A stretch of DNA of 64,000 bases from Wolbachia endosymbiont of Spodoptera picta (GCF_018141665.1 NZ_CP067976.1:1116001-1180000); one strand, 5' to 3'. Counted from the stretch's first letter, positions 55,454 to 63,440 are shown. Notes: a model not told the origin generated them from the sequence alone. Program-made: numbers and translations.

Positions 55454-57259
55454 ATGTTACAGAACACTTTCCCTTATTCAAATAAATTGAAAATTAATTT
55501 ATATACAAGGCTAGATGATGGTAAAGACCCTAAGTACGAGATTAATGACAAGACTAAGAATGAACTGAAGGAAAAGATTAAAAATGAACTAGAGAAAGAT
55601 CTTAAGTTTGAGATTGATGACAAGACTAAGAATGAACTGAAGGAAAAGATTAAAAATGAACTAGAGAAAGATCTTAAGTTTAAGATTGGCGATAAGACTA
55701 AGAATGAACTGAAGGAAAAGATTAAAAATGAACTAGAGAAAGATCTTAAGTTTGAGATTGATGACAAGACTAAGAATGAACTGAAGGAAAAGATTAAAAA
55801 TGAACTAGAGAAAGATCTTAAGTTTGAGATTGATGACAAGATTAAGAATGAACTGAAGGAAAAGATTAAAAATGAACTAGAGAAAGATCTTAAGTTTGAG
55901 ATTGATGACAAGATTAAGAATGAACTGAAGGAAAAGATTAAAAATGAACTAGAGAAAGATCTTAAGTTTGAGATTGATGATAAGACTAAGAATGAGATAA
56001 AGGATAAAATAAAAAAAGAAATAGAGGATGAGATAGATTGTAAGCGTGATAAAAATGGCCGCGATAAAGGCGACAAAGATAAAGACGGCTTTAATAAGGA
56101 TAGCGATGATAAAGATGGCAAGAAAGAAAAGGATAGCGATGATAAAGATGGCAAGAAAGAAAAGGATAGTGATGATAAAGATGGCAAGAAAGAAAAGGAT
56201 AGTGATGATAAAGATGGAGACGATAAAGTCATAGAAGGTAAACTTGTCAATCTGGGTCATATTGATAAAGAAATGTGCGGGGAGAATGCTGAAAAATATT
56301 CAGCAGAAAAGCACGTGGGTAAGCCTGCTTGGTTTACAAGAGACCTTTTGAAACAATTTTTGCCTGATTTAATGAAAAACGATAAGATCATGAGTCATTT
56401 TGATAGCAAAAGTGAGGATCAATATCATGCACAAAATTTTGGTATAACTTTTAGGTGTCAAGAGGATGAAGAATGTGGAAAAAATATAAACTTTACGTTT
56501 GCCGCACCTAGTAACATGTGGTGTAATAAAGGAGGTGCAAAAGGAGCTGCTGGTTTACAATGTCGAGAGGAGATTCGAAGCATCAACACAAGTGCTTGTT
56601 GTCCAACTGCTGTACCTTACAGCAGTCCTATTAATAGTGAAAACTTTTTTCTGAATGAAAAGTGTCCTAATTTGATTTTAGATCTTCCGTTAGCAAAATT
56701 AAGGGAGTGTGAAGGTAAAACTATAGTTGCAAAACTAGAGGCTCCAATGGTTATCGTCACTAAGGACGGTTCTATAATAGATAAAGCTGGCTACAAAATT
56801 GCTCAACATAAGTATGCTATACTAAAGGATCGTTTAAATTATAAAGGTGAGATAAAAGATTCAACCGGTAAGTCTCCGCAGCAATTAGAAGAAGTTAAAG
56901 AGTCTGTAGAGAGGGGTCTGTGGAGTTCTGATAAGGAAGTAAAGCTGAAAATACCTGCTCTCCCAAGTTATTCTCCTGGTGCCAATGATAATCAAGATGA
57001 GACTTTCTTTTACTATGATAACGAAGCGGAATGTAAAGAGGAGGTTCTGCAAGCAAAAGCAGAAGCTGAGAAGTTAAAAATACAAGTCCAAGAGGATGGC
57101 CATGATGAATATGGCTTTAATGAAAAAGGCTGTGATAGAAGGGATGAGGAAGAAGTACTATCAAAAAATGCTTTTGCTTATAATAGTACTCAAGAAGCAA
57201 ACCTCAACTATTATGACAATGAGGATAATTCTGTTTCCGTTGATACTAATTTTATATAA
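55454..57259 (+). CDS. repeat-rich protein with conserved cysteine domain (601 aa), family A
   Basis: Three parts. Residues ~32-196: six 24-residue repeats (ELKEKIKNELEKDLKFEIDD and K-T-K-N) plus a diverged seventh, probably one long charged helix. Residues ~216-255: 11-residue DSDDKDGKKEK repeats. Residues ~265-575: a cysteine-containing domain (CGENAEKYSAEKH, WFTRDLLKQFLPDLMKN, FRCQEDEECGKN, SACCPTAVPYSSP, EKCPNLI, APMVIVTKDGSIIDKAGYK, GLWSSDKEVKLKIPALP), ending NYYDNEDNSVSVDTNFI. The 61.9-63.0 kb gene is a paralogue of this domain with the same C-terminal signature. No signal peptide. GGAG lies seven bases before the ATG. Function unknown. Confidence 0.85.
   Translation: MLQNTFPYSNKLKINLYTRLDDGKDPKYEINDKTKNELKEKIKNELEKDLKFEIDDKTKNELKEKIKNELEKDLKFKIGDKTKNELKEKIKNELEKDLKFEIDDKTKNELKEKIKNELEKDLKFEIDDKIKNELKEKIKNELEKDLKFEIDDKIKNELKEKIKNELEKDLKFEIDDKTKNEIKDKIKKEIEDEIDCKRDKNGRDKGDKDKDGFNKDSDDKDGKKEKDSDDKDGKKEKDSDDKDGKKEKDSDDKDGDDKVIEGKLVNLGHIDKEMCGENAEKYSAEKHVGKPAWFTRDLLKQFLPDLMKNDKIMSHFDSKSEDQYHAQNFGITFRCQEDEECGKNINFTFAAPSNMWCNKGGAKGAAGLQCREEIRSINTSACCPTAVPYSSPINSENFFLNEKCPNLILDLPLAKLRECEGKTIVAKLEAPMVIVTKDGSIIDKAGYKIAQHKYAILKDRLNYKGEIKDSTGKSPQQLEEVKESVERGLWSSDKEVKLKIPALPSYSPGANDNQDETFFYYDNEAECKEEVLQAKAEAEKLKIQVQEDGHDEYGFNEKGCDRRDEEEVLSKNAFAYNSTQEANLNYYDNEDNSVSVDTNFI
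55547..56040 (+). repeat. 72-bp tandem repeat (six copies plus a diverged one)
   Basis: Copies start at 55547, 55619, 55691, 55763, 55835 and 55907, with a degenerate seventh from 55979. Differences are few (for example T/I at the second residue, FKIGD in one copy). Confidence 0.95.
56099..56218 (+). repeat. 33-bp tandem repeat (about 3.6 copies)
   Basis: Copies start at 56099, 56132, 56165 and a partial at 56198, encoding DSDDKDGKKEK. They differ only at a synonymous position in GATAGCGAT/GATAGTGAT. Confidence 0.93.
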
Positions 57260-57266
57260 GACTGAA

Positions 57267-57296
57267 TGTTTTCTGGGCTTTTCAGCTCAGAAAACA
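57267..57296 (+). terminator. terminator hairpin of the 601-aa gene
   Basis: TGTTTTCTGGGCT and AGCTCAGAAAACA form a 13-bp stem (one G-U pair) with a TTTC loop, then CTTTTGTAG. The same hairpin follows the paralogue (63005-63034) with compensating base changes in the stem, which supports a functional RNA structure. Confidence 0.85.
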
Positions 57297-57432
57297 CTTT
57301 TGTAGAAAAATAGAATGAGTAACCTTACTCAGCGTGACGGTAAAATTCTAATCAAATTACATATATGGATTTTGTGACACTTTTGTATAGTTCAACATAG
57401 GTAAATTTGAATAATAGCAACAAATAAAACCT

Positions 57433-57990
57433 TTATATAATGCTGTCAGCGAATAGATGTTCGCTTGGCGTTTCTATGCTTTCATCATTAGTAGGATTAA
57501 AGGGGAAATTAAACTGAACAAGATTTGGAAGCTTATTGTTGTTCAATGATTCGTGTAATGCTACTATACCTTTATCGCAGACACTGTCAGAAAGTAAATT
57601 AAACTCAGTAATATTTGAAAAACTACCATTCTTTAGTGCATTTATAAATTCTACTCCACCATCAGGGCTTATATTATTAGAAATTAAATCAAGCTTAACA
57701 AGATTTGGAAAGTTACCATTCTCTAATAATTTAGTGATTGCTATTGAACCTTGATTACCCATAATACTAGAAGTTACTTTACACTCAGTAAGATTCGGAG
57801 CATTAACATTCTTTAATGTTTCATCTAAAACTTCTGCACCCTCAGCATCAATATAACAGTCGTGTAAGATAAGGCTTGTAATATTTGGATTCTTTTGTAA
57901 AAAGTTTATTAACTTCTCCATGTGTATATGTAGACTATTTAAGTCTAAGGTATTACCATTAACATATTTATTAAGTTCTACTTCCATCAT
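57433..57990 (-). CDS. leucine-rich-repeat protein (RNase-inhibitor type), candidate effector
   Basis: 185 residues: a ~35-residue helical N-terminal cap and five repeats of exactly 30 residues starting at Asn36, 66, 96, 126 and 156 (for example NLVKLDLISNNISPDGGVEF). The N-L-x-x-L-x-L-x-x-N-x-I pattern with a following helix matches eukaryotic ribonuclease-inhibitor type LRRs, a protein-binding fold. GAGGAG eight bases before the ATG and a perfect consensus promoter upstream suggest strong expression. No signal peptide; a type IV effector is possible but unproven. The last repeat is degenerate. Confidence 0.85.
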   Translation of the reverse strand: MMEVELNKYVNGNTLDLNSLHIHMEKLINFLQKNPNITSLILHDCYIDAEGAEVLDETLKNVNAPNLTECKVTSSIMGNQGSIAITKLLENGNFPNLVKLDLISNNISPDGGVEFINALKNGSFSNITEFNLLSDSVCDKGIVALHESLNNNKLPNLVQFNFPFNPTNDESIETPSEHLFADSII

Positions 57991-58020
57991 GTTTATAACT
58001 CCTCTGTTAATATAATTCTT

Positions 58021-58049
58021 ATTATAGCATAGACTTCAGTCATTGTCAA
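58021..58049 (-). promoter_or_regulatory. perfect consensus sigma-70 promoter for the LRR gene
   Basis: On the minus strand, TTGACA (58049-58044) and TATAAT (58026-58021) are separated by exactly 17 bases, the full consensus, 31 bases before the ATG of the LRR gene. Confidence 0.88.
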
Positions 58050-58135
58050 GTGTATTAACAAGCTGACACAAGATAACCCTTCAACTTCCCCCATTTATCC
58101 ACTATACTGCTACAGGTCTTATAGCTTTTTAGTTA

Positions 58136-59842
58136 ATGAATATTTTCAAGCAGGTTTCCTCTCTCATTTCCAGCAAGTTAAATGAGTTGAGGCAAAGGGG
58201 TGTTATAAGCACGAATGCAACAAACTTTATCATAGAGCCTCCAAGCAATAGAGCACATGGTGATATCTATACAAATGTTGCTATGGTGCTTGCAAAACAT
58301 GAAAAGAAGAATCCCATTGAAATCGCAGAAGTTTTAGCTAAAGAGTTTGAACTTTTTGGTGAAGTTGCAAAAGTGGAAATAGCGGGCCCTGGTTTCATCA
58401 ATATGCACTTGAAAATGGAAGTATGGCATGGGATTTTAAAGCAAATAAATGAGCTAAAAATGGAGTTTGGCACTCTCAAAATTGGAAACAATCAGGCCAT
58501 CAATGTTGAGTTTGTATCCGCAAATCCAACTGGGCCACTACATATTGGTCATGCAAGAGGGGCAGTGTTTGGTGATGTTTTAGCAAATTTACTAAAGAAA
58601 GTTGGCTATAATGTCACTAAGGAGTACTATATCAATGATGCTGGAGCACAGATAGATACGCTAATTCGGTCAGTATATTTGCGGTATAAGGAAGCTCTGG
58701 GAGAGAAAGTTAGCATTGAAAAAGGTTTATACCCAGGTGAATATTTAAAGCCAATAGGGAAGGGGCTAGCTAAAAAATATGGCAAGGAGCTTAGAGAAGA
58801 GGAAGATAATCGAGTAATTAGAGAATATACTTTAAGTTCTATCTTAGAACTTATAAAGGAGGACATGAGCTTGCTTGGAGTCAATCATGATATTTTTACT
58901 TCAGAGTATGAGCTACAAAAAAATGGCAAAATCGAAGAGAGTATAAAGATATTATCTGATAAGGGTCTTGTGTATGAAGGATACTTGGAGAAACCAAAAG
59001 GCAAAGAAAGTGAAAGTTGGACTTCCAGAAAAGAAATGTTATTTCGCTCTACAACATTTGGTGATGATGTTGACCGCGCACTAAAAAAAGAGGATGGTAG
59101 CTGGACTTATTTTGCATCGGATATTGCTTACCATTTTGATAAGATATCACGTGGTTTTAACAATATGATCGTAGAGCTCGGCAGTGACCATGGCGGTTAT
59201 ATTAAAAGGCTTAGAGCAGTTGTCTCTGCGCTCAGTGATGATCAAGCAAAGATAGAGGTAAAGCTGCATAATATTGTGAATTTCTTCGAAAATGGCAAAC
59301 CTGTTAAGATGTCGAAAAGATCAGGAAATTTTCTTACAGCTAGGGATGTAGTGGAAGAGGTTGGCAGGGATATAACTCGTTTTATAATGTTAACACGCAA
59401 GAATGATATGGTCTTGGACTTTGATTTTGCTAAAGTTAAAGAACAGTCAAAAGACAACCCTATTTTTTATGTGCAATATGCGCACGCCCGTGCTCATTCG
59501 TTAATGCGTAATGCTCCAAAAGAGCTCCCAACAGCAGACCCTTCACTTTTAAAGACAGATGGGGAGCTATTCCTCATAAAAACCTTAGCAAAGTGGCCAG
59601 ATGTGGTAGAAATATCTGCAAGGCTTTGTGAGCCACATAGAATTACTTTCTACTTACTTGAAGTTGCAGAAGCATTTCACGTTTTATGGGGGTATGGCAA
59701 AAGTGATTTAAACATGCGGTTCATACTAGAAGATAACTTGAACTTCACCGCTGCAAGAATGTTTCTCGTCCAAGCCTTAGCGCACGTAATCTCTTCTGGG
59801 CTTTCTATTTTTAATATAGATCCTTTGAAAGAGATGAGTTAA
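58136..59842 (+). CDS. argS: arginyl-tRNA synthetase
   Basis: Class I synthetase, 568 residues. N-terminal additional domain (~1-110), then FVSANPTGPLHIGHARGAVFGD with the HIGH motif, YINDAGAQIDTL, ASDIAYHFDKI, and KMSKR in KPVKMSKRSGNFLTARD. The C-terminal anticodon-binding helices are intact. Divergent from the LRR gene. Confidence 0.97.
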   Translation: MNIFKQVSSLISSKLNELRQRGVISTNATNFIIEPPSNRAHGDIYTNVAMVLAKHEKKNPIEIAEVLAKEFELFGEVAKVEIAGPGFINMHLKMEVWHGILKQINELKMEFGTLKIGNNQAINVEFVSANPTGPLHIGHARGAVFGDVLANLLKKVGYNVTKEYYINDAGAQIDTLIRSVYLRYKEALGEKVSIEKGLYPGEYLKPIGKGLAKKYGKELREEEDNRVIREYTLSSILELIKEDMSLLGVNHDIFTSEYELQKNGKIEESIKILSDKGLVYEGYLEKPKGKESESWTSRKEMLFRSTTFGDDVDRALKKEDGSWTYFASDIAYHFDKISRGFNNMIVELGSDHGGYIKRLRAVVSALSDDQAKIEVKLHNIVNFFENGKPVKMSKRSGNFLTARDVVEEVGRDITRFIMLTRKNDMVLDFDFAKVKEQSKDNPIFYVQYAHARAHSLMRNAPKELPTADPSLLKTDGELFLIKTLAKWPDVVEISARLCEPHRITFYLLEVAEAFHVLWGYGKSDLNMRFILEDNLNFTAARMFLVQALAHVISSGLSIFNIDPLKEMS

Positions 59843-59857
59843 TTTTAAGGCCAAAAA

Positions 59858-60481
59858 TTATACAAGAGGTCTGTTAAAATCACGTATATCGATTGTCTTG
59901 AAGTCACACAGTTGTTCTGTAGAGCTATGTCCTGTAATAATTACTATACCGTTTTGCTCAGAGCGTATTGAGATTAGGTTCAATACTAATTCACATGTTG
60001 TGCTATCAAGATTACAGAATGGTTCATCTATCAGCCAAATGTTTGCATTAGAAATTAACAGGCGAGCAAGCGCAACTCTTCTTTTCCAGCCTGCAGAAAG
60101 TTCACTATATTTGATATTAAGTACAGGTTGCAACTGTAAGCAACAAACGGCTGCCATAATTAATTCTCTAGTATTCCGTATTCTTGCCCAGAATTGTATG
60201 TTTTCACCAACTGTTGAGCTATCTTTACAGGCATTTTTATGGCCTATATAGACCATGGAAGGTATATAGGATTTTAGGTCATCATATATATCTTTTCCAC
60301 GGTACATTATATTACCTGACACTGGCGGCAAAAGTCCAGATAAACTTCTGATTAAGCTGGTTTTGCCGCTACCATTTGGACCAGTGATTAAGATTTTTGA
60401 TTTTGGTTCAGCTTTAAAATTGAGGTTTTTAAATAATACTTTGTTATTACGAGCACAGGATAGATTTTTACATTCAAGCAT
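59858..60481 (-). CDS. ccmA: cytochrome c maturation ATPase CcmA
   Basis: ATPase of the CcmAB heme-handling ABC transporter. 207 residues. Walker A GPNGSGKT (34-41), signature SELSAGWKRRVALARLL (~126-142; LSAGW rather than LSGGQ, as in other CcmA) and Walker B IWLIDEPFCNLD (~148). ccmB is not adjacent. Overlapping 3' end with argS is narrow (15 bases apart). Confidence 0.93.
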   Translation of the reverse strand: MLECKNLSCARNNKVLFKNLNFKAEPKSKILITGPNGSGKTSLIRSLSGLLPPVSGNIMYRGKDIYDDLKSYIPSMVYIGHKNACKDSSTVGENIQFWARIRNTRELIMAAVCCLQLQPVLNIKYSELSAGWKRRVALARLLISNANIWLIDEPFCNLDSTTCELVLNLISIRSEQNGIVIITGHSSTEQLCDFKTIDIRDFNRPLV

Positions 60482-60565
60482 CTATTGGACCTTTAAAGAG
60501 AACTTGGAGCCTAAACACTTCAGTGTATGAACATTGGATAGCTTGCACAACAAACAGTCAGTGTT

Positions 60566-60632
60566 TGACATACAACTGTACGAACATTGGGTTTGTAGGT
60601 AGCAGATGGTGTCATCCCAGTGCTTGACTGAC
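60566..60632. repeat. palindromic element remnant with companion motif
   Basis: ACAACTGTACGAACATTGGG (60567-60586), then TTTGTAGGTAGCAGATGGTGTCATCCCAGTGCTTGAC, parallel to the unit at 48245-48310. The distal arm is lost. Confidence 0.75.
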
Positions 60633-60683
60633 TATAACACTTAAGAAGTTTAATGCCAGAAAGCAGGTTATACAACGGATACG

Positions 60684-61115
60684 TCATCTGCCTTTTCCTT
60701 TATACTTACCCTTAGTTGAAGACTGAGCTTTTATAAACAGCTCCCAAAATCCTTTTTTATTACCTTCTCTGTGTATCAATTGTGCAAAATGCTTCATTAA
60801 AACGCTACCCATCATAACCATCTTTGTCCATTTACCTAGCGGTTTTGCTATATCAACTATTTCTAGATCTTCTTTGTAAACTTGCATATTCTTTTGTTTC
60901 TCCCTTAACATTTCCTGTTGTTTCATCAACTCTTTTTGCTTATTTTTTTGATATAATTCATTAAATCTTCTATTTTCTTCCCACTCTTTTTTGAGAACTT
61001 TTAGAGGAAATATAATTTTTCTAATATGATTTTTGTATATTTTTCTCAAAAAGAGAAATACTGCAATTACAGCAAGTAGTTCCGTACTATATATAATGAT
61101 TTGTCCGAACGGCAT
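60684..61115 (-). CDS. single-pass membrane protein with basic coiled coil, unknown function
   Basis: 143 residues with one N-terminal membrane helix (~7-25), then a Lys/Glu/Gln-rich helical stretch (~45-80, NELYQKNKQKELMKQQEML...), and a Lys/Gly-rich tail ending KGKYKGKGR. No family recognised. Topology suggests a cytosolic, possibly nucleic-acid-facing domain anchored in the inner membrane, though this is inference. Confidence 0.65.
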   Translation of the reverse strand: MPFGQIIIYSTELLAVIAVFLFLRKIYKNHIRKIIFPLKVLKKEWEENRRFNELYQKNKQKELMKQQEMLREKQKNMQVYKEDLEIVDIAKPLGKWTKMVMMGSVLMKHFAQLIHREGNKKGFWELFIKAQSSTKGKYKGKGR

Positions 61116-61551
61116 TTTTATACTCAGCTTATTGGCAAGCAGTATTTATAATTATACCATAACTATAGAAATTTTACAATTTTTTTCTGGATAAAGATAG
61201 TAGACTAAAAATTTCTAAAGAACAAAAGCAACGTATTTACGTACAGGCTATCAACTACTACACTCAAAACTGACAAGTGATTAATCATTAGAGAGTAGAA
61301 GAATCACGGCTCTCTAATGAATAAAGATGGACTGTGTCAAGCTGGTGAGTAAGGTGGAAATTGAAGAAAATCTAATTGTTGGTTATCATGCTAGATCTAC
61401 AATATAAGTTATAAAATTTTTAATCATTTTGGCTTATAATAATTTCTGAGTTAACCTTAGATTTCCTGAGCTGTGGTTTCTTTTACCCATGTTGAATTCT
61501 TAGCTTTTATACTCTAATTTAATTCCAGTTTTGACTATATAGAAGGTCACA
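61116..61551. other. decayed duplicate of the ABC exporter 3' end and its downstream promoter block
   Basis: 61204-61360 aligns with the end of the ABC exporter gene: ACTAAAAATTTCTAAAGAAC with 53706-53725, and GTACAGGCTATCAACTAC with 53882-53899, the intervening ~140 bases deleted. It continues with CACTCAAAACTGACAAG, TCTCTAATGA and AAAGATGG blocks. 61360-61445 aligns with 54025-54110 (TTGTTGGTT, ATGCTAGAT, CTTATAATAAT). No reading frame survives. The last 100 bases before 61552 are unique and end with AAGG before the ATG. Confidence 0.85.
61435..61440 (+). promoter_or_regulatory. -10 box in the duplicated promoter block
   Basis: TATAAT in GGCTTATAATAATTT, homologous to the one at 54099. It lies 111 bases before the next start, so the distance to the gene differs from the original copies. 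Confidence 0.45.
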
Positions 61552-62997
61552 ATGTCAAACAATATCTATAGCGATCAAGTTAATAATAGTAATTTATATG
61601 CCAACAAACTTTTTTATGGTGAAGAGGGTGAGCAAGTCGAAAATCTAGGAGATCAGGTTGCGGGAGAAGAGGATGATAAATCAGAAGAAGATTTACTTCG
61701 TGACTGTAGAGATGAAACTAAGAAGGCAAAAGATAAGTCAATACAGTGTAAAAAAGATGCTGTGGAATCATAAAGAGAAATTACACAATTAGAAGCAGAA
61801 ACTAGTGAATTAAAGTCAAAGGTTCAAGAAGAAAGAGAGAAGGTAGAACAAACTAAGAATGAAGCTGAGGCAGCAAAAGATGAGTTAATACAGTGTAAAA
61901 AAGATGCTGAGAAGATGAAAGAAAACGGTGGACAGGCAATTAATCAGGAAAAATGTGATGATATTAAAGCAGAAGCTGAACAAGCAAAATTAGAAGCTAA
62001 ACTAGCAAAAGAGGAAGTTTTGAGGTACAAAATTGAACAGGAGAAAGAAGAAGTGATGCAGAGTAAGATTGAAGGAGTAAAAGAAGAACTTTTAAAGTGT
62101 AAAATTAACATGGCAAAAGCAGAGACTGAGTGGTATAAAAAAGCAGCTGAAGAATGTAAAAATGAGAAAAGAATCGGTACAGATAAACCTAGTATTAAGG
62201 GAGGGAATGAAAATGATAGAGGCAAACATGTTACCAATGAAGGAGGGAATGAAAGTGGAGAAATTACATCTCGAGAAATAACACCAGATCGTAGCCTGCC
62301 AGAAATTTGTGGGCCTAAGGCTACTTTGTATAAATCGGATAATAAGATAGGTTATCAAGGTTTTAATACATCTGATTTATTAAAAGAACTCTATCCTGAG
62401 ATGTATAGTAATTCTAAAATTTTGCCATATATAGAAAAGGGATCAGAGGGTGTTTATGGTGCAGTAAATTTTAAATTTGCCTTTACTGATACTATTAGTT
62501 CAGTAGCTAACTTTGGTAATACGAAATGTCTTAAATGTATTGATAATCCACAAGAGTTAGCCTGTCAGGATGAGAATGTTAAGAGTTTTTGCCAATTTGG
62601 CAATGGTTATGATAATAAAGAATTAAACAAGAATTTTTTTTCTAGAGAATCATGTCCTGATCTCATCAAAGACTCCGGTGGAGCAAGTATTGTGAAAGCG
62701 AAACAAGTTGCACCATTGATAATTGTTAATAACGCAGGGAATATGATAGATAAAGAGGGCAATAATACTCAAGTACACTATAATTCATTAAAGCCTTATC
62801 TAAAGCTTAATGGTAAAATCAAGGACTGTGGAAATGATCAAAAGTGTAAAGATTATAATGCAATTATGGAGAAAGTTGCATGGGATAGTGATAAGGAAGT
62901 ACTATTAAAAGCTGTCTTTGATAATGTGCAAAGAACAACTCCTTACTCTTATGATAATGAGGTTAGTTCTTTTTCCATTGATAATGAGTTGATATAA
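61552..62997 (+). pseudogene. family A paralogue split by one in-frame stop
   Basis: One frame runs from ATG 61552 (AAGG six bases upstream) to 62997, 482 codons, interrupted only by TAA at 61771-61773. The first piece (73 residues) is acidic and ends KDKSIQCKKDAVES; after the stop the frame continues REITQLEAETSELKSKVQEE, a coiled coil with a second copy of the KD-IQCKKDA unit. Sequence on both sides is of one kind, so a single nonsense mutation is the simplest reading. The C-terminal domain is homologous to residues ~265-601 of the 601-aa protein. The N-terminal repeats of the two paralogues are unrelated. Confidence 0.75.
61915..62997 (+). CDS. downstream ORF of the split family A paralogue (360 aa)
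   Basis: If translated from ATG 61915, the product has a K/E-rich coiled coil (~1-85), a Gly/Asn/Ser linker (~90-125) and the family domain (~130-345): CGPKATLYKSDNK, FNTSDLLKELYPEMYSN, CLKCIDNPQELACQ, ESCPDLIKD, APLIIVNNAGNMIDKEG and AWDSDKEVLLKAVF, ending TPYSYDNEVSSFSIDNELI. The start has no good Shine-Dalgarno, so it may depend on readthrough of the upstream stop or not be made. Confidence 0.6.
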   Translation: MKENGGQAINQEKCDDIKAEAEQAKLEAKLAKEEVLRYKIEQEKEEVMQSKIEGVKEELLKCKINMAKAETEWYKKAAEECKNEKRIGTDKPSIKGGNENDRGKHVTNEGGNESGEITSREITPDRSLPEICGPKATLYKSDNKIGYQGFNTSDLLKELYPEMYSNSKILPYIEKGSEGVYGAVNFKFAFTDTISSVANFGNTKCLKCIDNPQELACQDENVKSFCQFGNGYDNKELNKNFFSRESCPDLIKDSGGASIVKAKQVAPLIIVNNAGNMIDKEGNNTQVHYNSLKPYLKLNGKIKDCGNDQKCKDYNAIMEKVAWDSDKEVLLKAVFDNVQRTTPYSYDNEVSSFSIDNELI

Positions 62998-63004
62998 GAG
63001 AGAA

Positions 63005-63034
63005 TGTTCTCTGGATTTTTTAGTTCAGAGAACA
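63005..63034 (+). terminator. terminator hairpin of the paralogue
   Basis: TGTTCTCTGGATT and AGTTCAGAGAACA form a 13-bp stem (with G-U pairs) and a TTTT loop, then CTTTTGTAG. Homologous to 57267-57296 with compensating changes, including T-A to C-G in the lower stem. The next ~45 bases are also conserved between the two loci. Confidence 0.85.
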
Positions 63035-63151
63035 CTTTTGTAGAAAAATAGAATTGGTGACCTTACTCAAAAAAAAGTAGAGAAGAAGTTTTTGTTGTGA
63101 GAATAAATTTAGCAGAGTTTATAATATAATATTTAAGTTATTTATGATAAA

Positions 63152-63230
63152 AAATAGATTTCTTGCATAACCAGCCAGTCTGGGATTTAGCAAGAAAATC
63201 TAGATTCCAGTAGTGCAAGAAATCTAATTT
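63152..63230. repeat. inverted repeat built on TGCAAGAAATCTA
   Basis: AAATAGATTTCTTGCA (63152-63167) and TGCAAGAAATCTAATTT (63214-63230) are inverted with one extra base. The same motif occurs singly at 48555, 50138 and (worn) 7364. A palindromic-element half (TCTAGATTCCAGTAG) lies between the arms. Confidence 0.75.
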
Positions 63231-63371
63231 CTACGTATTCAAATATGGAAGTTCTAGTTTGTTGAACAGAACGTTGAGAAGTATCAATAAGAAGCTCCCT
63301 TTTGAGTAAACTTTTCTGCAACGGAGTTATCGTAATAACATCCCTTATGTACGTTGAATGAGCAAATTGGT
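63231..63371 (-). pseudogene. IS3-family transposase C-terminal remnant
   Basis: Minus-strand translation gives SFNVHKGCYYDNSVAEKFT and, after a one-base frameshift, LKRELLIDTSQRSVQQTRTSIFEYVEI. This is the IS3/IS481 orfB end (family: S-x-x-x-K-G-N-C-Y-D-N-A-x-x-E-S-F-F, then LK-E-L, ..., IFEYIE). Only this piece survives; the 63152-63230 inverted repeat abuts its 3' end. Confidence 0.75.
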
Positions 63372-63440
63372 CAAATATACGAAAGAGTTATAATACAGAT
63401 TTTACTCAAAAAATATTGAAACAATCTCACAGATCTTAAA

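Larger units (their letters stand above)
63035..63440. other. gene-free region with inverted repeat and transposase remnant
   Basis: After the shared trailer (to about 63080) comes AT-rich DNA with no gene, an inverted repeat (63152-63230) and an IS3-type remnant (63231-63371). The rest shows nothing recognisable. Confidence 0.6.

Noticed and set aside
55474..56250. 258-codon minus-strand ORF opposite the 601-residue gene
   Set aside because: Serine/phenylalanine-rich antisense shadow of the 72-bp and 33-bp repeats; no ribosome site or independent features.
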